Assembly (NCBI RefSeq): GCF_036884655.1
Contig: NC_088335.1
Span: 46,008,501-46,072,500, forward strand
DNA length: 64,000 bases
Direction of reading: 5' to 3'
From: Musa acuminata AAA Group
Lineage: Eukaryota > Streptophyta > Magnoliopsida > Zingiberales > Musaceae
The notes beneath the pieces were generated by a model that worked only from the letters and a program-made list of their open reading frames with translations, was not told the origin of the DNA and searched no databases. A program made the position numbers and the translations under genes. Each line of letters begins with the position of its first letter. Position 1 is the stretch's first letter. Of the stretch, positions 27,176-38,400 are shown one piece after another.

Positions 27176-29035
27176 ATGACCCACACAACAACTAGTGAAG
27201 ACATCCATCCATCCTCGCAGCAGCGGGATGGCCTGATGCAACCTGAGCGAGTCAGATCGGCCGTCGCCCAACCCGCCTCTTCAAACCCCGCCGCGCTTCG
27301 CCGGTGCGTCGCGCTGCTGCAGACATGCAAGTCCCTGCCTTGGCTCAAGCAGATCCACGCTCACGCCGTCCGCCGTGGCGTCCCCCTCGGCCACCCCGGC
27401 CTGGCCAAGCACCTCGTCTTCGCCCTCGTTTCCCTCCCCGCCGCCGACCCCATGCCCTACGCCAGCGCCGTCTTCGCCCTGGTCCCCAACCCCGGGGTCT
27501 TCAGTTACAACACCATGATCCGCGGCTACGCCGAGAGCTGTCACCCCCGCCACGCCCTCGACGTCCACCGCCTCATGCTCGCCGCCGACGTCCCCCCGGA
27601 CTCCCACACCTACCCCTTCCTCCTCAAGGCCTGCGCCAAACTGCTGTCTCTCTGCGACGGCGAGAGGGTCCACTGCCGCTCCGTCAAGGACGGCCATGAC
27701 GCCTGCGTCTTCGTCCAGAACACACTTGTTCATTTCTACGCGGCCTGCGGACTCTTCGAGAGCGCACACAAGTTGTTCGAGAGGATGTCCCAAAAAAACC
27801 TCATTTCCTGGAACTCTGTCATTAATGGCTTCGCCATAAACGGGAGGCCTAATGAGGCGCTGACCCTCTTCAGGGAGATGGTCGCGGACGAGGATGGCGG
27901 CATCGAGCCTGATGGTTTCACCATGGTCAGCTTGCTCTGCGCCTGTGCCGAGCTGGGGGCCTTGTCTCTCGGCCGCAGATCCCATGTTTACCTTGCTAAG
28001 CGAGGCCTGGAAAGGAACGCCCACGTTGGGAATGCGCTCATAGATTTCTATGCCAAATGTGGAAGCATCGAGGAGGCTTACAAGGTATTCGACGAGATGG
28101 ATGAGAGGACTGTGGTATCATGGACTTGTTTGATAGTAGGGCTGGCCATGAACGGGTTTGGCGAAGAATCTCTCGACCTCTTCCATGCAATGGAGAGGGA
28201 AAGATTGGTGCCGACTGAGATCACCTTGGTTGGGGTGTTGTACGCTTGTAGCCATTGCGGGTTGGTTGACGATGGATTCAGGTACTTCAACAGGTTGACA
28301 CGAGACTATGGCATCGTGCCCAAGATAGAGCACTATGGTTGCATGGTTGATCTCCTGGGACGAGCTGGCTTGGTGGAAGAGGCACACAGTTACATCATGA
28401 ACATGCCACTGGAGCCCAATGCTGTCATCTGGAGGACCTTGCTTGGAGCATGCACCATGCACAAGAGGCTGGAAATTGGGGAAGCAGTTTGGGCTAGGCT
28501 CGTGGAATTGGACCCTGGCCATAGCGGCGACTACGTGCTCCTATCCAATATGTATGCTGCTGTCGGTCAGTGGGGGATTGTTCACAAGCTCCGGAGAAGC
28601 ATGCTGAAGGGAGGGGTGAGAAAGATGCCTGGCCACAGCCTCGTCGAACTGGGCAACCACATGCATGAGTTCATCATGGGTGATCGCTCACATCCTCAGA
28701 GCCAGCAAATATATGAGATGCTCGAAGAGATTGCAGCGAGGCTGAGGCTGGAAGGCTACATGCCTCACACAACGAATGTTTTGGCTGATATAGAGGAGGA
28801 AGAGAAGGAGACGGCACTGAACTACCACAGCGAGAGGTTGGCCATAGCCTTTGCTCTCCTTAACACTGCCCCAGGGACCCCCATCAGGATAGTGAAGAAC
28901 CTGAGGGTATGTGCAGATTGCCACATTGTGACCAAACTGATATCCAAGATTTATGACCGGGAGATTGTGGTGAGAGATCGGAGTCGATTCCACCATGTAA
29001 GAGGTGGATCCTGTTCTTGTAAGGATTATTGGTAG
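27176..29035 (+). CDS. DYW-class pentatricopeptide repeat protein (At4g21065-like)
   Basis: Intronless 619-residue protein. About residues 45-440 are PLS-type PPR repeats (for example YNTMIRGYAES, WNSVINGFAINGRPNEAL, NALIDFYAKCGSIEEAYKVF, WTCLIVGLAMNGFGEESL). E and E+ motifs follow (WRTLLGACTMHKRLEIGE, GHSLVELGNHMHEF). The C-terminal DYW domain has the zinc-binding deaminase signature: HSE at 551-553, CADCH at 579-583, CSC at 613-615 and terminal DYW. DYW proteins bind RNA in mitochondria or plastids and direct C-to-U editing. The layout and many phrases resemble Arabidopsis At4g21065 from memory. The first ~45 residues are poorly conserved, as expected for a transit region; an in-frame Met20 could also be the start. 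The strongly GC-rich codon use of the 5' half declines toward the 3' end. Confidence 0.95.
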   Translation: MTHTTTSEDIHPSSQQRDGLMQPERVRSAVAQPASSNPAALRRCVALLQTCKSLPWLKQIHAHAVRRGVPLGHPGLAKHLVFALVSLPAADPMPYASAVFALVPNPGVFSYNTMIRGYAESCHPRHALDVHRLMLAADVPPDSHTYPFLLKACAKLLSLCDGERVHCRSVKDGHDACVFVQNTLVHFYAACGLFESAHKLFERMSQKNLISWNSVINGFAINGRPNEALTLFREMVADEDGGIEPDGFTMVSLLCACAELGALSLGRRSHVYLAKRGLERNAHVGNALIDFYAKCGSIEEAYKVFDEMDERTVVSWTCLIVGLAMNGFGEESLDLFHAMERERLVPTEITLVGVLYACSHCGLVDDGFRYFNRLTRDYGIVPKIEHYGCMVDLLGRAGLVEEAHSYIMNMPLEPNAVIWRTLLGACTMHKRLEIGEAVWARLVELDPGHSGDYVLLSNMYAAVGQWGIVHKLRRSMLKGGVRKMPGHSLVELGNHMHEFIMGDRSHPQSQQIYEMLEEIAARLRLEGYMPHTTNVLADIEEEEKETALNYHSERLAIAFALLNTAPGTPIRIVKNLRVCADCHIVTKLISKIYDREIVVRDRSRFHHVRGGSCSCKDYW

Positions 29036-29750
29036 GCTACAGTAATGTTCTCCCAGCAAGATTATACTGCATTCGGAATCAAGGTACACAATCAACTCTA
29101 GTTACTAGGTTTCTTGTTTATGATATTGTAACATGTTAATGGAATGCAACAAAGTCCAGTGTGAATCAAAGCTAATTAGTTCTATGCCATCTTCTTTTAC
29201 CTTTTTTGTAGCAGAGAAAAGAAAAGTGCATTTTAGTTAGTTCTATGCTAGTTAGTTAGGGGTATATATATACTTGTTGCATCGAGATAATATATACATG
29301 AATAAATTATTGTTGGAAACATATCTTTATTATCTGGTTTTGGTGAGTTTTTCTTGTCATATATGAGAGTTCTGTATTTAGGTTTGAAAATATCTTGTGC
29401 TACAATCTTTTACTCTAATAAAGTACTTACCTAAATAAAGTTGAGATCTGGACGAAGAAGTGTTTAACAATATCTGATACAACACTCATGCTACAAACAA
29501 CTCTTGTGTAACATATAATCCTGCTTATCTTACTTATGTTCTGTCTCAAGGATTCAATAGATGAGTTTTGTATAAAATTTTGATGATTAAATTAAACATT
29601 TGAAAAATAGGCAGAATAAACTGTACAATTCTTTACAGGCTGATGTTAAAACTGTCTTTTCCAGATGTTGTAAGTTATTTCTGAAGTGGTAAGTTTAGTA
29701 GAAGTTCCATTAGGTGTTTGCCCTTGTGATAATGTTAACAAAACTTTTAA
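29036..29750. other. 3' region of the PPR gene and spacer
   Basis: AT-rich; no gene. Contains TATATATATACTTG near 29264 and polyadenylation-type signals. Nothing else recognised. Confidence 0.55.
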
Positions 29751-29751
29751 G

Positions 29752-30228
29752 CGAGGTTCGGCGTTTTGGGTACCGGATCTGTTTCAATGATCTGGTCAGA
29801 CTAGTTTACCGGTCAGTATTGGTAAATCATGTGTTGGTACACCACTATGTATTGGGGTTTCAGAGTGGAAGAAAAAGAAGGCGAAGAGGAAGGGCGGATG
29901 GAGGTAGAGGATGAAGAAGAAGAAGTGGTGGAGGAGGAGGAGAAAGAAGAAGGAAGAGGAGGAGGTGGGAGTGTACTTGGGAAGAAGAAGGAACGCTACA
30001 ACAGCGGCGTCGCGAAACAGCGGCATTGTCGGCGATGTCATGAAGCAACATCTGTAGCAGCAACATCACAAAGCAGTGGCATCATGAAGCGGCAGTAACA
30101 TCGTGAGAAGAGTGCTCATGTTATCGAGCCCTAGTTTCTATTTTAGGTTTTTTTCTTTTTTAATGCTGAGTTTGATGACCCTGTTGCTATTTGTAGGTTT
30201 TTTTTATTTTTCTTGAGTTGGACTGAAC
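29752..30228 (+). repeat. TACCG-rich dispersed repeat, copy A (left part)
   Basis: GAGGTTCGGCGTTTTGGGTACCGG ... GTTTACCGGTCAGTATTGG ... CATGTGTTGGTACACCA resembles, in opposite orientation, the repeat at 56795-56972 (which has TGTACCAACACATGG). It is followed by a purine-rich GAAGAAGAAG/GGAGGAGG run (about 29870-29980). The LTR element at 30229-34793 interrupts it and it resumes at 34794. Confidence 0.6.
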
Positions 30229-30674
30229 TGTCACGGACTTAGCTGGTTTTGCCTAAGTCGTGCGGCACCCTTGCGTGTCCGTCCGCAAAGGTCAGCCTCC
30301 CCGAAGCCTTCCATGATCCCTTAGGTCCCACAAAAGAGAGAACAGGATAGAGAAAAGGCCTCACTCGGGATCCACAAGCAAACATCTCCGAAAAACACTT
30401 TATAGACAATGCAAATTACAAACAAACTTTACAAGCTCTGAATAGTTGCACAACAAAGGGTAAAATGGTCTATTATAGACCGAAAATCTCTCACACGTGT
30501 CCACATGACACAACCTTTATTTACAAGCCTAAAGCGGCCACCGACCCAACTAAAATGGGACTATCAAGCCTTCGGCCGTCCCCCTACATGCTGTACAAAG
30601 CATGAACATACCAAAAGACACGGACATACATAAGCATTACATCAAATACTCTGTTTAGAAGTTTGTCTGTGACA
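30229..30674 (-). repeat. 3' LTR of the non-autonomous element
   Basis: 446 bases, same length as the right LTR and about 97% like it by eye. It is followed by the polypurine tract. Confidence 0.92.
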
Positions 30675-33600
30675 TTCTCCCCCACTTATTCCTTCGACGT
30701 CCTCGTCGAAGCCTTTGTCGACACTGCAACTCCTTGCCTCTGCTGAGTCTTCAATCTTCTGCTCCAGCTGCAATGCGTCCCTTGGCTCCCAACTGCTCTC
30801 CACTGTTGTTTTCGAGTAGTCGAACCTTTTGATCCGCCATGCTGCTTCAACTCACCAATGACTCTGACTCCGGTGTGGGGTTGGCTGAGTTGTGTTGATC
30901 CTTGTTGGTTCCTGCGGATCCTTCAAATGAAGGAAAAGACCATCCTTACTGCGCCAGTCTCTCAAATGCCTCATGCTGCTTGAACTGGATGGATGCTTGT
31001 TGGAGCTTTTAACGAGCATCGTCTCGCAAACTTCTAAAGATTTGGGTCCTTCCTCCACAAAATTTGCTCATTGACTCTTCTTTCACTTAGTTGTCACATC
31101 CAAGTAGGTTCGCATCACTTCTGCTTTCGATTGGCATTTCGTTGGGAAATGAAGCGGACAATCTACTCTTAGTAACACTAATCACCATTGGTGAGGATTT
31201 AACAACTATTGTCTTTCATTATCTTCGAAGGGTCTTTGAACTTTTGCAGAGCTCCTCTGCTGGATAGATAAGAGAATTGGGGTACTCGGTTTCGCCCGTT
31301 CTCTTAAGGGTTGAGAAGGCAAAGGTTATGACTTCGCCCGCCTCCTCGAGGTTGTACTCCATGCATCGAGCTGGTTACTCGCCTTCGCTTGCTCTTTGCT
31401 CACACTTCTGAAGCACTTGAGGTGTTTGCACTCCCTGCGTTGAGTTAGCTACTATGATTCACCTTCTCAATGCCATCGAACTTCTGGAATGCAGGAAGTT
31501 TTCACCCCAACTTGGAGTAATTCTCTAATAGATTTGGTCGCCTCTGGGATTGTACCGTCTTCTCCATCAACCCTATCGCCTACTCCCCTGAGTAGCGAAG
31601 GTACAACACCGCGTACTGATCACTTCGTACCATGGCGCTGCCATGCCCATGACCCAAAGTCCTTCACTTTCGGCTATCTTGATGAGAAACTCATTGACAC
31701 CGGTCTTACGAAGTTCCTTGGCCTCTGCCCTTCAGCCTTGTCTCAGTACTTGGAGTTTGCCTCTGCATGCTCCACCTCCTCGGCCCCTTTTACGACCAAG
31801 CGCTCTCCCTCCATGAGAGCAAGGGATCAATGACTTTCACGGAAGTCCCGCCTCTGCGGTACCATGGCGCTGCCATGCCCATGGACTACTATCCGTCGCC
31901 TCGCAACTGCATCCCTTTTCTTCACAATCAGTAGATATGCCTCTGTGGTACTCCTCCGAGTCCACCTCCATTCTATCTGATACTTGATTTTGGGTAGCCA
32001 AGTCTCTCTGGACTCATCGTTGCTTCCTCGCCCCTTTCGACCCCCTGCTTCAACACCTCTGTGTTCTCCAAGCAGCACCCTTTTGGTCGATGAAAAGACA
32101 GACTGCAACTCCCATGCACGGCCTCTGCCATCACGTTGTAGGGTTTGCACTGATTCTGTTCTCCTTAGCTTCCTTGGTAGCAACGTTTGCTTACTCGACC
32201 TTGTCCTTTGACTTGTCGGGCTCCCTTAAGCGAATATGAGCTCTAGAGCAGTCCAACTCTCTAGCTGCTTCGATCATACCGCTGTATGATCAAGTCCCTC
32301 CCATGGGACTCACTGGTACTTGCATTCGAACTTTTCCCTTGGTGGAACACAGCCCCCATATGCTGATGACCAAGGCGTTCATCCGATGCAAAATTCGATG
32401 CACGCACGGAAGACCCGCCTCTGCGGTACCATGGCCTTCACTCCTTGAATCCATAGCCCTTCTTGCCGTCATGTTGTTCACCGAAGTGGAGCTTCCAGTA
32501 GCTCCTGATCATACCTCCGTATGATCTAGTTGCTCACGGGGCTAGGTTGTGTGAATCGCATTGCCACGAACTATTCCACCACGATCCGCTGCACCATGTC
32601 GCCTCCTGGTGACATCTCTATTGCATTCTGATCCTTGTGGGATAAACTCGAATTGTGAACCCTTCATGTGTGGCCTCTACCAATACATCGCAGGGTCTCT
32701 TCCACCTTCAATTTTGTTCGCCCCTTTGGCAATCGACCTTCATCCACCCACTCTTGGGTCACACCACGATGAAGCACCGCTCTAGGACAATCCATCGCCT
32801 AGTAGCTCCCAAAGTCCTCCGACTTCGCTGCAATTAGTGCACCATTGTCTGGATCCTGGGCCTCTACCCCTACCAGCACAATCTTCGCTGCGCACCGCCT
32901 CCTTTATAGCAACTTGAATGACAACATTGTGGTATATTCTTCAAGAGTACCCGCCTCTGCGTCCTCTTGCCCCATGCTAAGGCCTTTTGAACCCAACTTC
33001 GCCTCCGCAAATTGAGTCGCCTTAGTTCCTCTATCAAATGCTCCTCCGAGATAAAGTGCATGTGCCCAGAAGCTCCCTTCGTCTTTGGCACCATGCAAGA
33101 TGAGTCCGCTCCGTCAGAATGAATGACCCATGGAACAACAAGATCCTGCTCTTGCCTCTGCAAGAGCTCATGTCCTTGACCTCTGTCCAAGGAAAGCACT
33201 ATGCCTCTGGTCCATGTTCCATCTTCTATGCTGGCTCCCTTCATGCGGCTTGGGTACTTCGCCAAGTTACACCCAAGTTGCTCTGCTCCTCGTTTTTGCA
33301 TTGAGTTGATGGTGGCCCTCGCGCCCACCATTCCACGGGTCAGCCCTCCCTTGAGTCCGATCTCCGTATTGACTCCAAGTGTGCCTTCATTTGTGTTACT
33401 TTGGGTCACTCCCCCACTTGATCTCGCAATGCATCCACCAAAGCATTCTCTCAAGCGAGATCATGCGACGACTCCTCGCCGCTTGCTCAATCCATTGAGC
33501 TTCGTGGAGTTGTTGTTTGTTGAGGTACTCCTCCTCAACTTGTGAGGTCCGTCCCACATGATTCTCCCCCTGGAGAGCCGGGACTTATCCCTCCTGGATA

Positions 33601-34347
33601 ACTGTCCCATTGGAGCAACATCTCTCTTCGTTTCGGAGACCACCATCCCCTTGGACTACTCCGATCTGCTGAACAAACTGTGCATTGTTCTGCCTCCTGC
33701 AAACACACTTGCTAGATTGCGACTCCACGTCAATACAGCCCCCGCTGCACCCCTCAAGGCCTAGCAACATGCTGAACTAGTTGCACCCTTCAGCCTCTTA
33801 CGGACGTATCCTTCACATGCCGAAGAGAAAGTTTCAATGCTCCATGGCGTCGAGTTTCGGTCGCCTTGGGATGGCCACGAACATTCCATCGTCCGCATAC
33901 AAGCTTATGTATGAGTACTAAATTCTTCGAGCTAGCAATTCCCCTCACTTTTGTGAGCTTTGCATAACTCTTTTGGTCGTTGAGCAACTCATTCCACCTT
34001 GCATGATCTCATCCTTTACCAAGCGCCTCGCTTGCCTTGAGCACCATCAAGTATTGTTGTCAACGTTGAGCCATAGCTCAAACTCAGCCATCCCAACCTT
34101 TGTGCGCTTCATATTCTTCCAAGCTTGTCTGTTCTCGTGGTGCCTCTTGCGCGAAGGGTTGGCCATTCCTCTGAATGCCAATCTCAGATGCCCGCTCCTC
34201 TGAGTGACTCCTTTTCCCTACATCTCCATGCCCGTTTTCCCCCAAACGGTCGCGCATGTGCTGACTGCCCTCAACGCAGCCCCGCTAGGTCCCCCACGTT
34301 TGCATGCTAAGTGTTTCTATGAGTGCTTGTCCCGCTCTGATACCATC
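30675..34347 (-). other. Interior of the non-autonomous element
   Basis: Pyrimidine-rich on the plus strand, with recurrent phrases such as GCCTCTGCGGTACCATGG (31850 and 32417) and GTACCATGGCGCTGCCATGCCCATG (31628 and 31860). Open stretches up to 194 codons exist on the minus strand (32870-33454) but carry no known motif. It may be a heavily reworked gag/leader region or unrelated captured DNA. Confidence 0.6.
34334..34345 (-). other. Primer binding site of the non-autonomous element
   Basis: The minus strand reads TGGTATCAGAGC followed by GGG, matching the initiator Met-tRNA-type site seen in the Copia element at 6203-6214. This suggests Copia-type priming. Confidence 0.88.
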
Positions 34348-34793
34348 TGTCACGGACTTAGCTGGTTTTGCCTAAGTCGTGCGGCACCCTTGCGTGTCCG
34401 TCCGCAAAGGTCAGCCTCCCCGAATTCTCCCATGATCCCTTAGGTCTCACAAAAGAGAGAACAGGACAGAGAAAAGGCCTCACTCGGGATCCACAAGCAA
34501 ACATCTCCGAAAAACACTTTATAGACAATGCAAATTACAAACAGACTTTACAAGCTCTGAACAGTTGCACAACAAAGGGTAAAATGGTCCATTATAGACC
34601 GAAAATCTCTCACACGTGTCCACATGATACAACCTTTATTTACAAGTCTAAAGCGGCCACCGACCCAACTAAAATGGGACTATCAAGCCTTCGGCTGTCC
34701 CCCTACATGCTGTACAAAGCATGAACATACTAAAAGACACGGACATACATAAGCATTACATCAAACACCCTGTTTAGAAGTTTGTCCGTGACA
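34348..34793 (-). repeat. 5' LTR of the non-autonomous element
   Basis: TGTCACGGAC...GTCCGTGACA, next to the primer site and followed by GAAC, the target duplication. Confidence 0.92.
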
Positions 34794-34890
34794 GAACGGC
34801 CCGAAATAGGGTTCTTTGCGTATCGGTCCACACCCAAACTGGTACAGGCCGCTTGTTTCGTACCGTTTAGAACAGTATGATGGTCCTTGC
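34794..34890 (+). repeat. TACCG-rich dispersed repeat, copy A (right part)
   Basis: GCGTATCGGTCCACACCC, ACTGGTACAGGCC and TTCGTACCGTTTAGAACAG continue the repeat broken by the LTR element at 30229-34793. Confidence 0.5.
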
Positions 34891-37800
34891 TTTTAAGCAT
34901 CTTATTTGGACCTAGTTCTGTATTCTTAGTTTGTAATGATTTTCTCTCGTAGCATCTCCTATTTCCTTTTTCTGTACAATGTGTTCAAAGCCACATTTGA
35001 GCTTCGACTTTAGACTACTCTGACTCTGTAACTATCATCTGCAGGTATAAAAAGACTTCTCTAGATTTCTTGCTACCTCATTGCAAGCATGGGAGCATTT
35101 CTACAGTGTTTAGAATATAGTTGGCAGTGGCACCAAAAACTTGGGCTTTTAAACTAAATTTAAGAAATAAAGTTTGCTTTTGGATTATTGAACTTCTACT
35201 GACCAAATCTAATATGCAACCAGGTGACTGAGCATTGGGCTCTACTAGGTTTCTATCCCTTGCCATCAAAGCATGTTCAGCTAGTCAATATTTTTTTATA
35301 TAGTACCATTTAGTAGATGATATCCCACTGTAGAATGTCACGGGGAAAGTTTTGTGTTTGCGTAAAGTAATCTTGGGATGACAAGAGATCTTTGTCACTT
35401 CTAAGTATTAGAAATAGGCATGTTTTGAATGAAAAGAAAATGGAAAAAGAAAAAAAGAAAAAGAAAATACCTGAGATGATAAGTCCATAACAATAAATTC
35501 AAATATATGATAGTTTACTATGTTTGTCATTTTTACTATAACTTTTTAATTTAGTAATCAACTTTTATCCTTTCTTCCTAATGTGCAGATGGTCCTCATT
35601 TGAGAGGAATTGTCTGGTCATTTGAGCTTTTCTTTGGATGCAACTTCACCAGATGAACATTTTTTTGGCTTTACAGCTCCTTTGGATATTTGTTCATGCT
35701 TGTCATATGATGCAGATTTTAAAATAATGATGACCCTTGGAACTCTTGCTTCGTTCACTATAAACATCAAAAGCTGTTTGGTCATTGTTGGCATTGTCAT
35801 TGCATTGAACAATTCTTGATTTATATGCTCCCAGAAGTGCAAGTGGAGTGTTGGAGAGATGGAGCTTGAGTGGATCCTTCCGATGCTGCTCGGACTTGGT
35901 AAATGACAGCAGATGCTTGTCTGGAAGCTGAATGAGCAAGCACATTGGCTAGATTGTATCTGGGTAAAAAAAAGAAGAAGCATCATTTAGCATTGTTTTG
36001 TTGTTTGCTGTGTTTGTCACAAATGAAATTTAACATACTGCTTCTGTGTATTATTGTCTGTTCAGATTCCTTTGTCCAATTCAGATGAGAGAATTCTTGT
36101 TGGAAGATCCAAATTGACTGTCATGCTGAAGTCCAAGAGTAGATGCTGCATCACCAATTACAGTCAAGGTAGTTAAGAAGCCAGTTGGCCAGTTGTATAT
36201 GTGATAAAAAAAAAGGGTATACCTAGTGCAGGTCGCCAATCCAGTATCTTTAGAGGTTTAATATATGCAGCCTTGCTTCTGGAAATAATTTGTCATGCTG
36301 ATTCTTGATTACTTCTGGAAATGGTCCCGGTACAACAAAAAGATAAATGCTGGGAGACTTAGCAGGATCTGAGTGGTTAAGCTTTGTTCCTCCTCAATTA
36401 TTATGATGTGTGATAATTTTAAACATCAACCACTTCACTGTTGGAGTAACAGGTGCAGTGTTCCTTTCACTCCATGAAGGCATTGTTTGTTGATCCTGTT
36501 CCTCTCTCTAGCTTTAAAGTTGAGACTTGGGCAGGTTGAAATGGTCCAAACACCAGAACAAGACTGTGTTCCCTTAGCTTTTCCAATTGTAGATTCATCT
36601 CTTTCTTTATCGATCTGTAGTGTTTTTTTTTTATACATACAATAACAAAAAGAATAGCATTAAATTTTGTGTGCGATTTGGCATGCAGTGGATGATATGA
36701 TAATACATCAGCAGGGGATATTTTCCACCATATCCAGCAATTCAAGGTACTTCTTGTCTCTCTACCCTCTTTCATGCTTTATTCTACCATAGAAATGGGG
36801 AGGGGGAAAAAGAAGGGGGTGAAGGTTCTGTGTCCCATGGTTTCTCAATCAATCATCCAAAGCAACAATGATTGAAATGATACCATGACACATCAAACTT
36901 TTCATAGTATCATTTATAAAAATGCCTATTTGTTCAGGTTACCTGTCACACAAATAGTACTGGAACAGAGTCATGGTTTATTCTACTCTAAAAATGGGGG
37001 AGACAAAATGAAAGATGGGTTGCTCAATCATGCACCCATTGCATTCATGATTGAGGTGGTATCATGGCACATTAATCTATTTATAGAATCATTCATCACA
37101 GCTACTTGTTTATTTGTGTCATCTTGCTCTCAGATAATCTATACAGGGATAGAAGAGTTGCTGAATCACATCAGATCAATTGAAGTGGTTATGGAAATTC
37201 TTCGACATTGTTGAGCATGCAAGGATTTTAACTCAGTAAAAATTTGCTTTCAATATTTCCTCTCTTTATTTTTATAATTAGTTAGTCTGATGATATGTAT
37301 ATCAAGTTCATCCCTCTTTATGGTGTACAACCATTTGTACTCCATAATAATTATCACTCTAACAGGAAGTTTAATGCAGAAAACAGAAACTATACTAAGG
37401 TAATCACATTTCTTTTTTATGTTGGTAAAGATCTTAGATTCTTCAGCATATATCTTTCTCTTAGAAAATAATATACATGAGTTCAGATCTTGTCATGATC
37501 TCACTAAAATCTATGGTTACCATGTGAAGAGTGGATTATAGTGCAAGCTAATAATAATAGTATTATATTAAACCCAATGTGCTTTGGACTTGCCCACCGT
37601 AGCCTAAAAGGCAAGCAATGGTCACTTTGCATCCCAAAGCGTTGACCAATCTTTGCTCTCTCTCTCTCTCAACTATCCTTTAGATTTCGTTAATTTAATA
37701 TTTTTAACTTCTATTAATCGTGAGATCATTTGATGCAGTCACTAAGCTTCACGTCCATAAGATTAGATGAAATTTTATACTGGTTGTTACTCAAGAATTA

Positions 37801-38400
37801 CTTCGTATAAATCTCCATGACACAAAAACAAATACCTACTTGCAAAATACAACATATAATTTGGTAAATTATTCGGAATTATAGAGTATGCAACTAAGCA
37901 TCAAACAGATTAAAGTTGATGCTTTATTTATTTATTTATTTTTGTACAGAACTAAATATATCTTCTTCTTTTTTTATAGAATTATAAGATTTACTAAACT
38001 TTCTCCTTTTGATATTATGATTTCATTTATGTTTACTTTATAAATGAATGATATATTGTTAATGCTGATATTTAAGAGCATTTTATGATGATCCTTAAGT
38101 GGCCTCTCTTAAACCAGTGCCAAAAGTGCCTCCATTGCTATGTTGGCCACCTCACCAGCCCTGCCATCTTCCAGTCTTTGTCCTCACCCATCCGATGGCC
38201 GCCATAAACCTGAGCAGCGAAAGGTTGGCCTTGACAAGGAGTAGACCAGAAATGCCACGAGCATTGGCACATGGAGGTCTTGAAATCCTCTACCAGAGTT
38301 GACCTCTTTCGTATTCTCTAGTGTTCTTAGGCAGCTGCAACAGCAGCACCACCAACCAAACTGCTTCATCACCCCCACATGGACACCAGTTGTGCGCATT
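34891..38400. other. Long spacer upstream of the NPH3-type gene
   Basis: About 3.5 kb without a gene that I can support. It is AT-rich with short open stretches only. It contains one diverged tandem duplication (36778-37115, separate entry) and a (CT)n run near 37653-37670. Decayed transposon DNA or distal regulatory DNA is possible. Confidence 0.5.
36778..37115. repeat. Diverged tandem duplication, period 199
   Basis: TTTATTCTAC...AAATGGGGG...CTCAATCA...GATTGA...GTATCAT/TACCATG...TCATTYAT recurs at 36778 and 36977. The copies have many substitutions, so the event is old. Confidence 0.6.

Larger units (their letters stand above)
30229..34793 (-). mobile_element. Non-autonomous LTR retrotransposon (large, no gag-pol)
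   Basis: Two 446-base LTRs (30229-30674 and 34348-34793) have perfect 10-base inverted ends TGTCACGGAC / GTCCGTGACA. A primer binding site reading TGGTATCAGAGC on the minus strand is at 34345-34334, two bases from the right LTR, and a polypurine tract GTGGGGGAGAAT is at 30686-30675, so the element is minus-oriented. GAAC flanks it on both sides (30225-30228, 34794-34797). The 3.67-kb interior shows no protease, integrase or RT motif in any frame I read. I count about 15 substitutions between the LTRs, nearly all transitions, and no indels, so insertion is fairly recent. It must have moved with enzymes from another element. Confidence 0.9.

Noticed and set aside
27281..28024. 247-codon frame opposite the PPR gene
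   Set aside because: Antisense shadow of GC-rich PPR coding sequence; no independent motif.
29829..30098. Acidic Glu-rich 89-codon frame
   Set aside because: Arises from a GAA/GAG simple-sequence run within the TACCG-rich repeat.
32870..33454. 194-codon minus-strand frame inside the non-autonomous LTR element
   Set aside because: No known motif, no conservation evidence, and it lies in an element interior full of similar short frames.
35610..35986. Short overlapping frames in the spacer before the NPH3-type gene
   Set aside because: Below 125 codons, on both strands, with no motif or codon bias.
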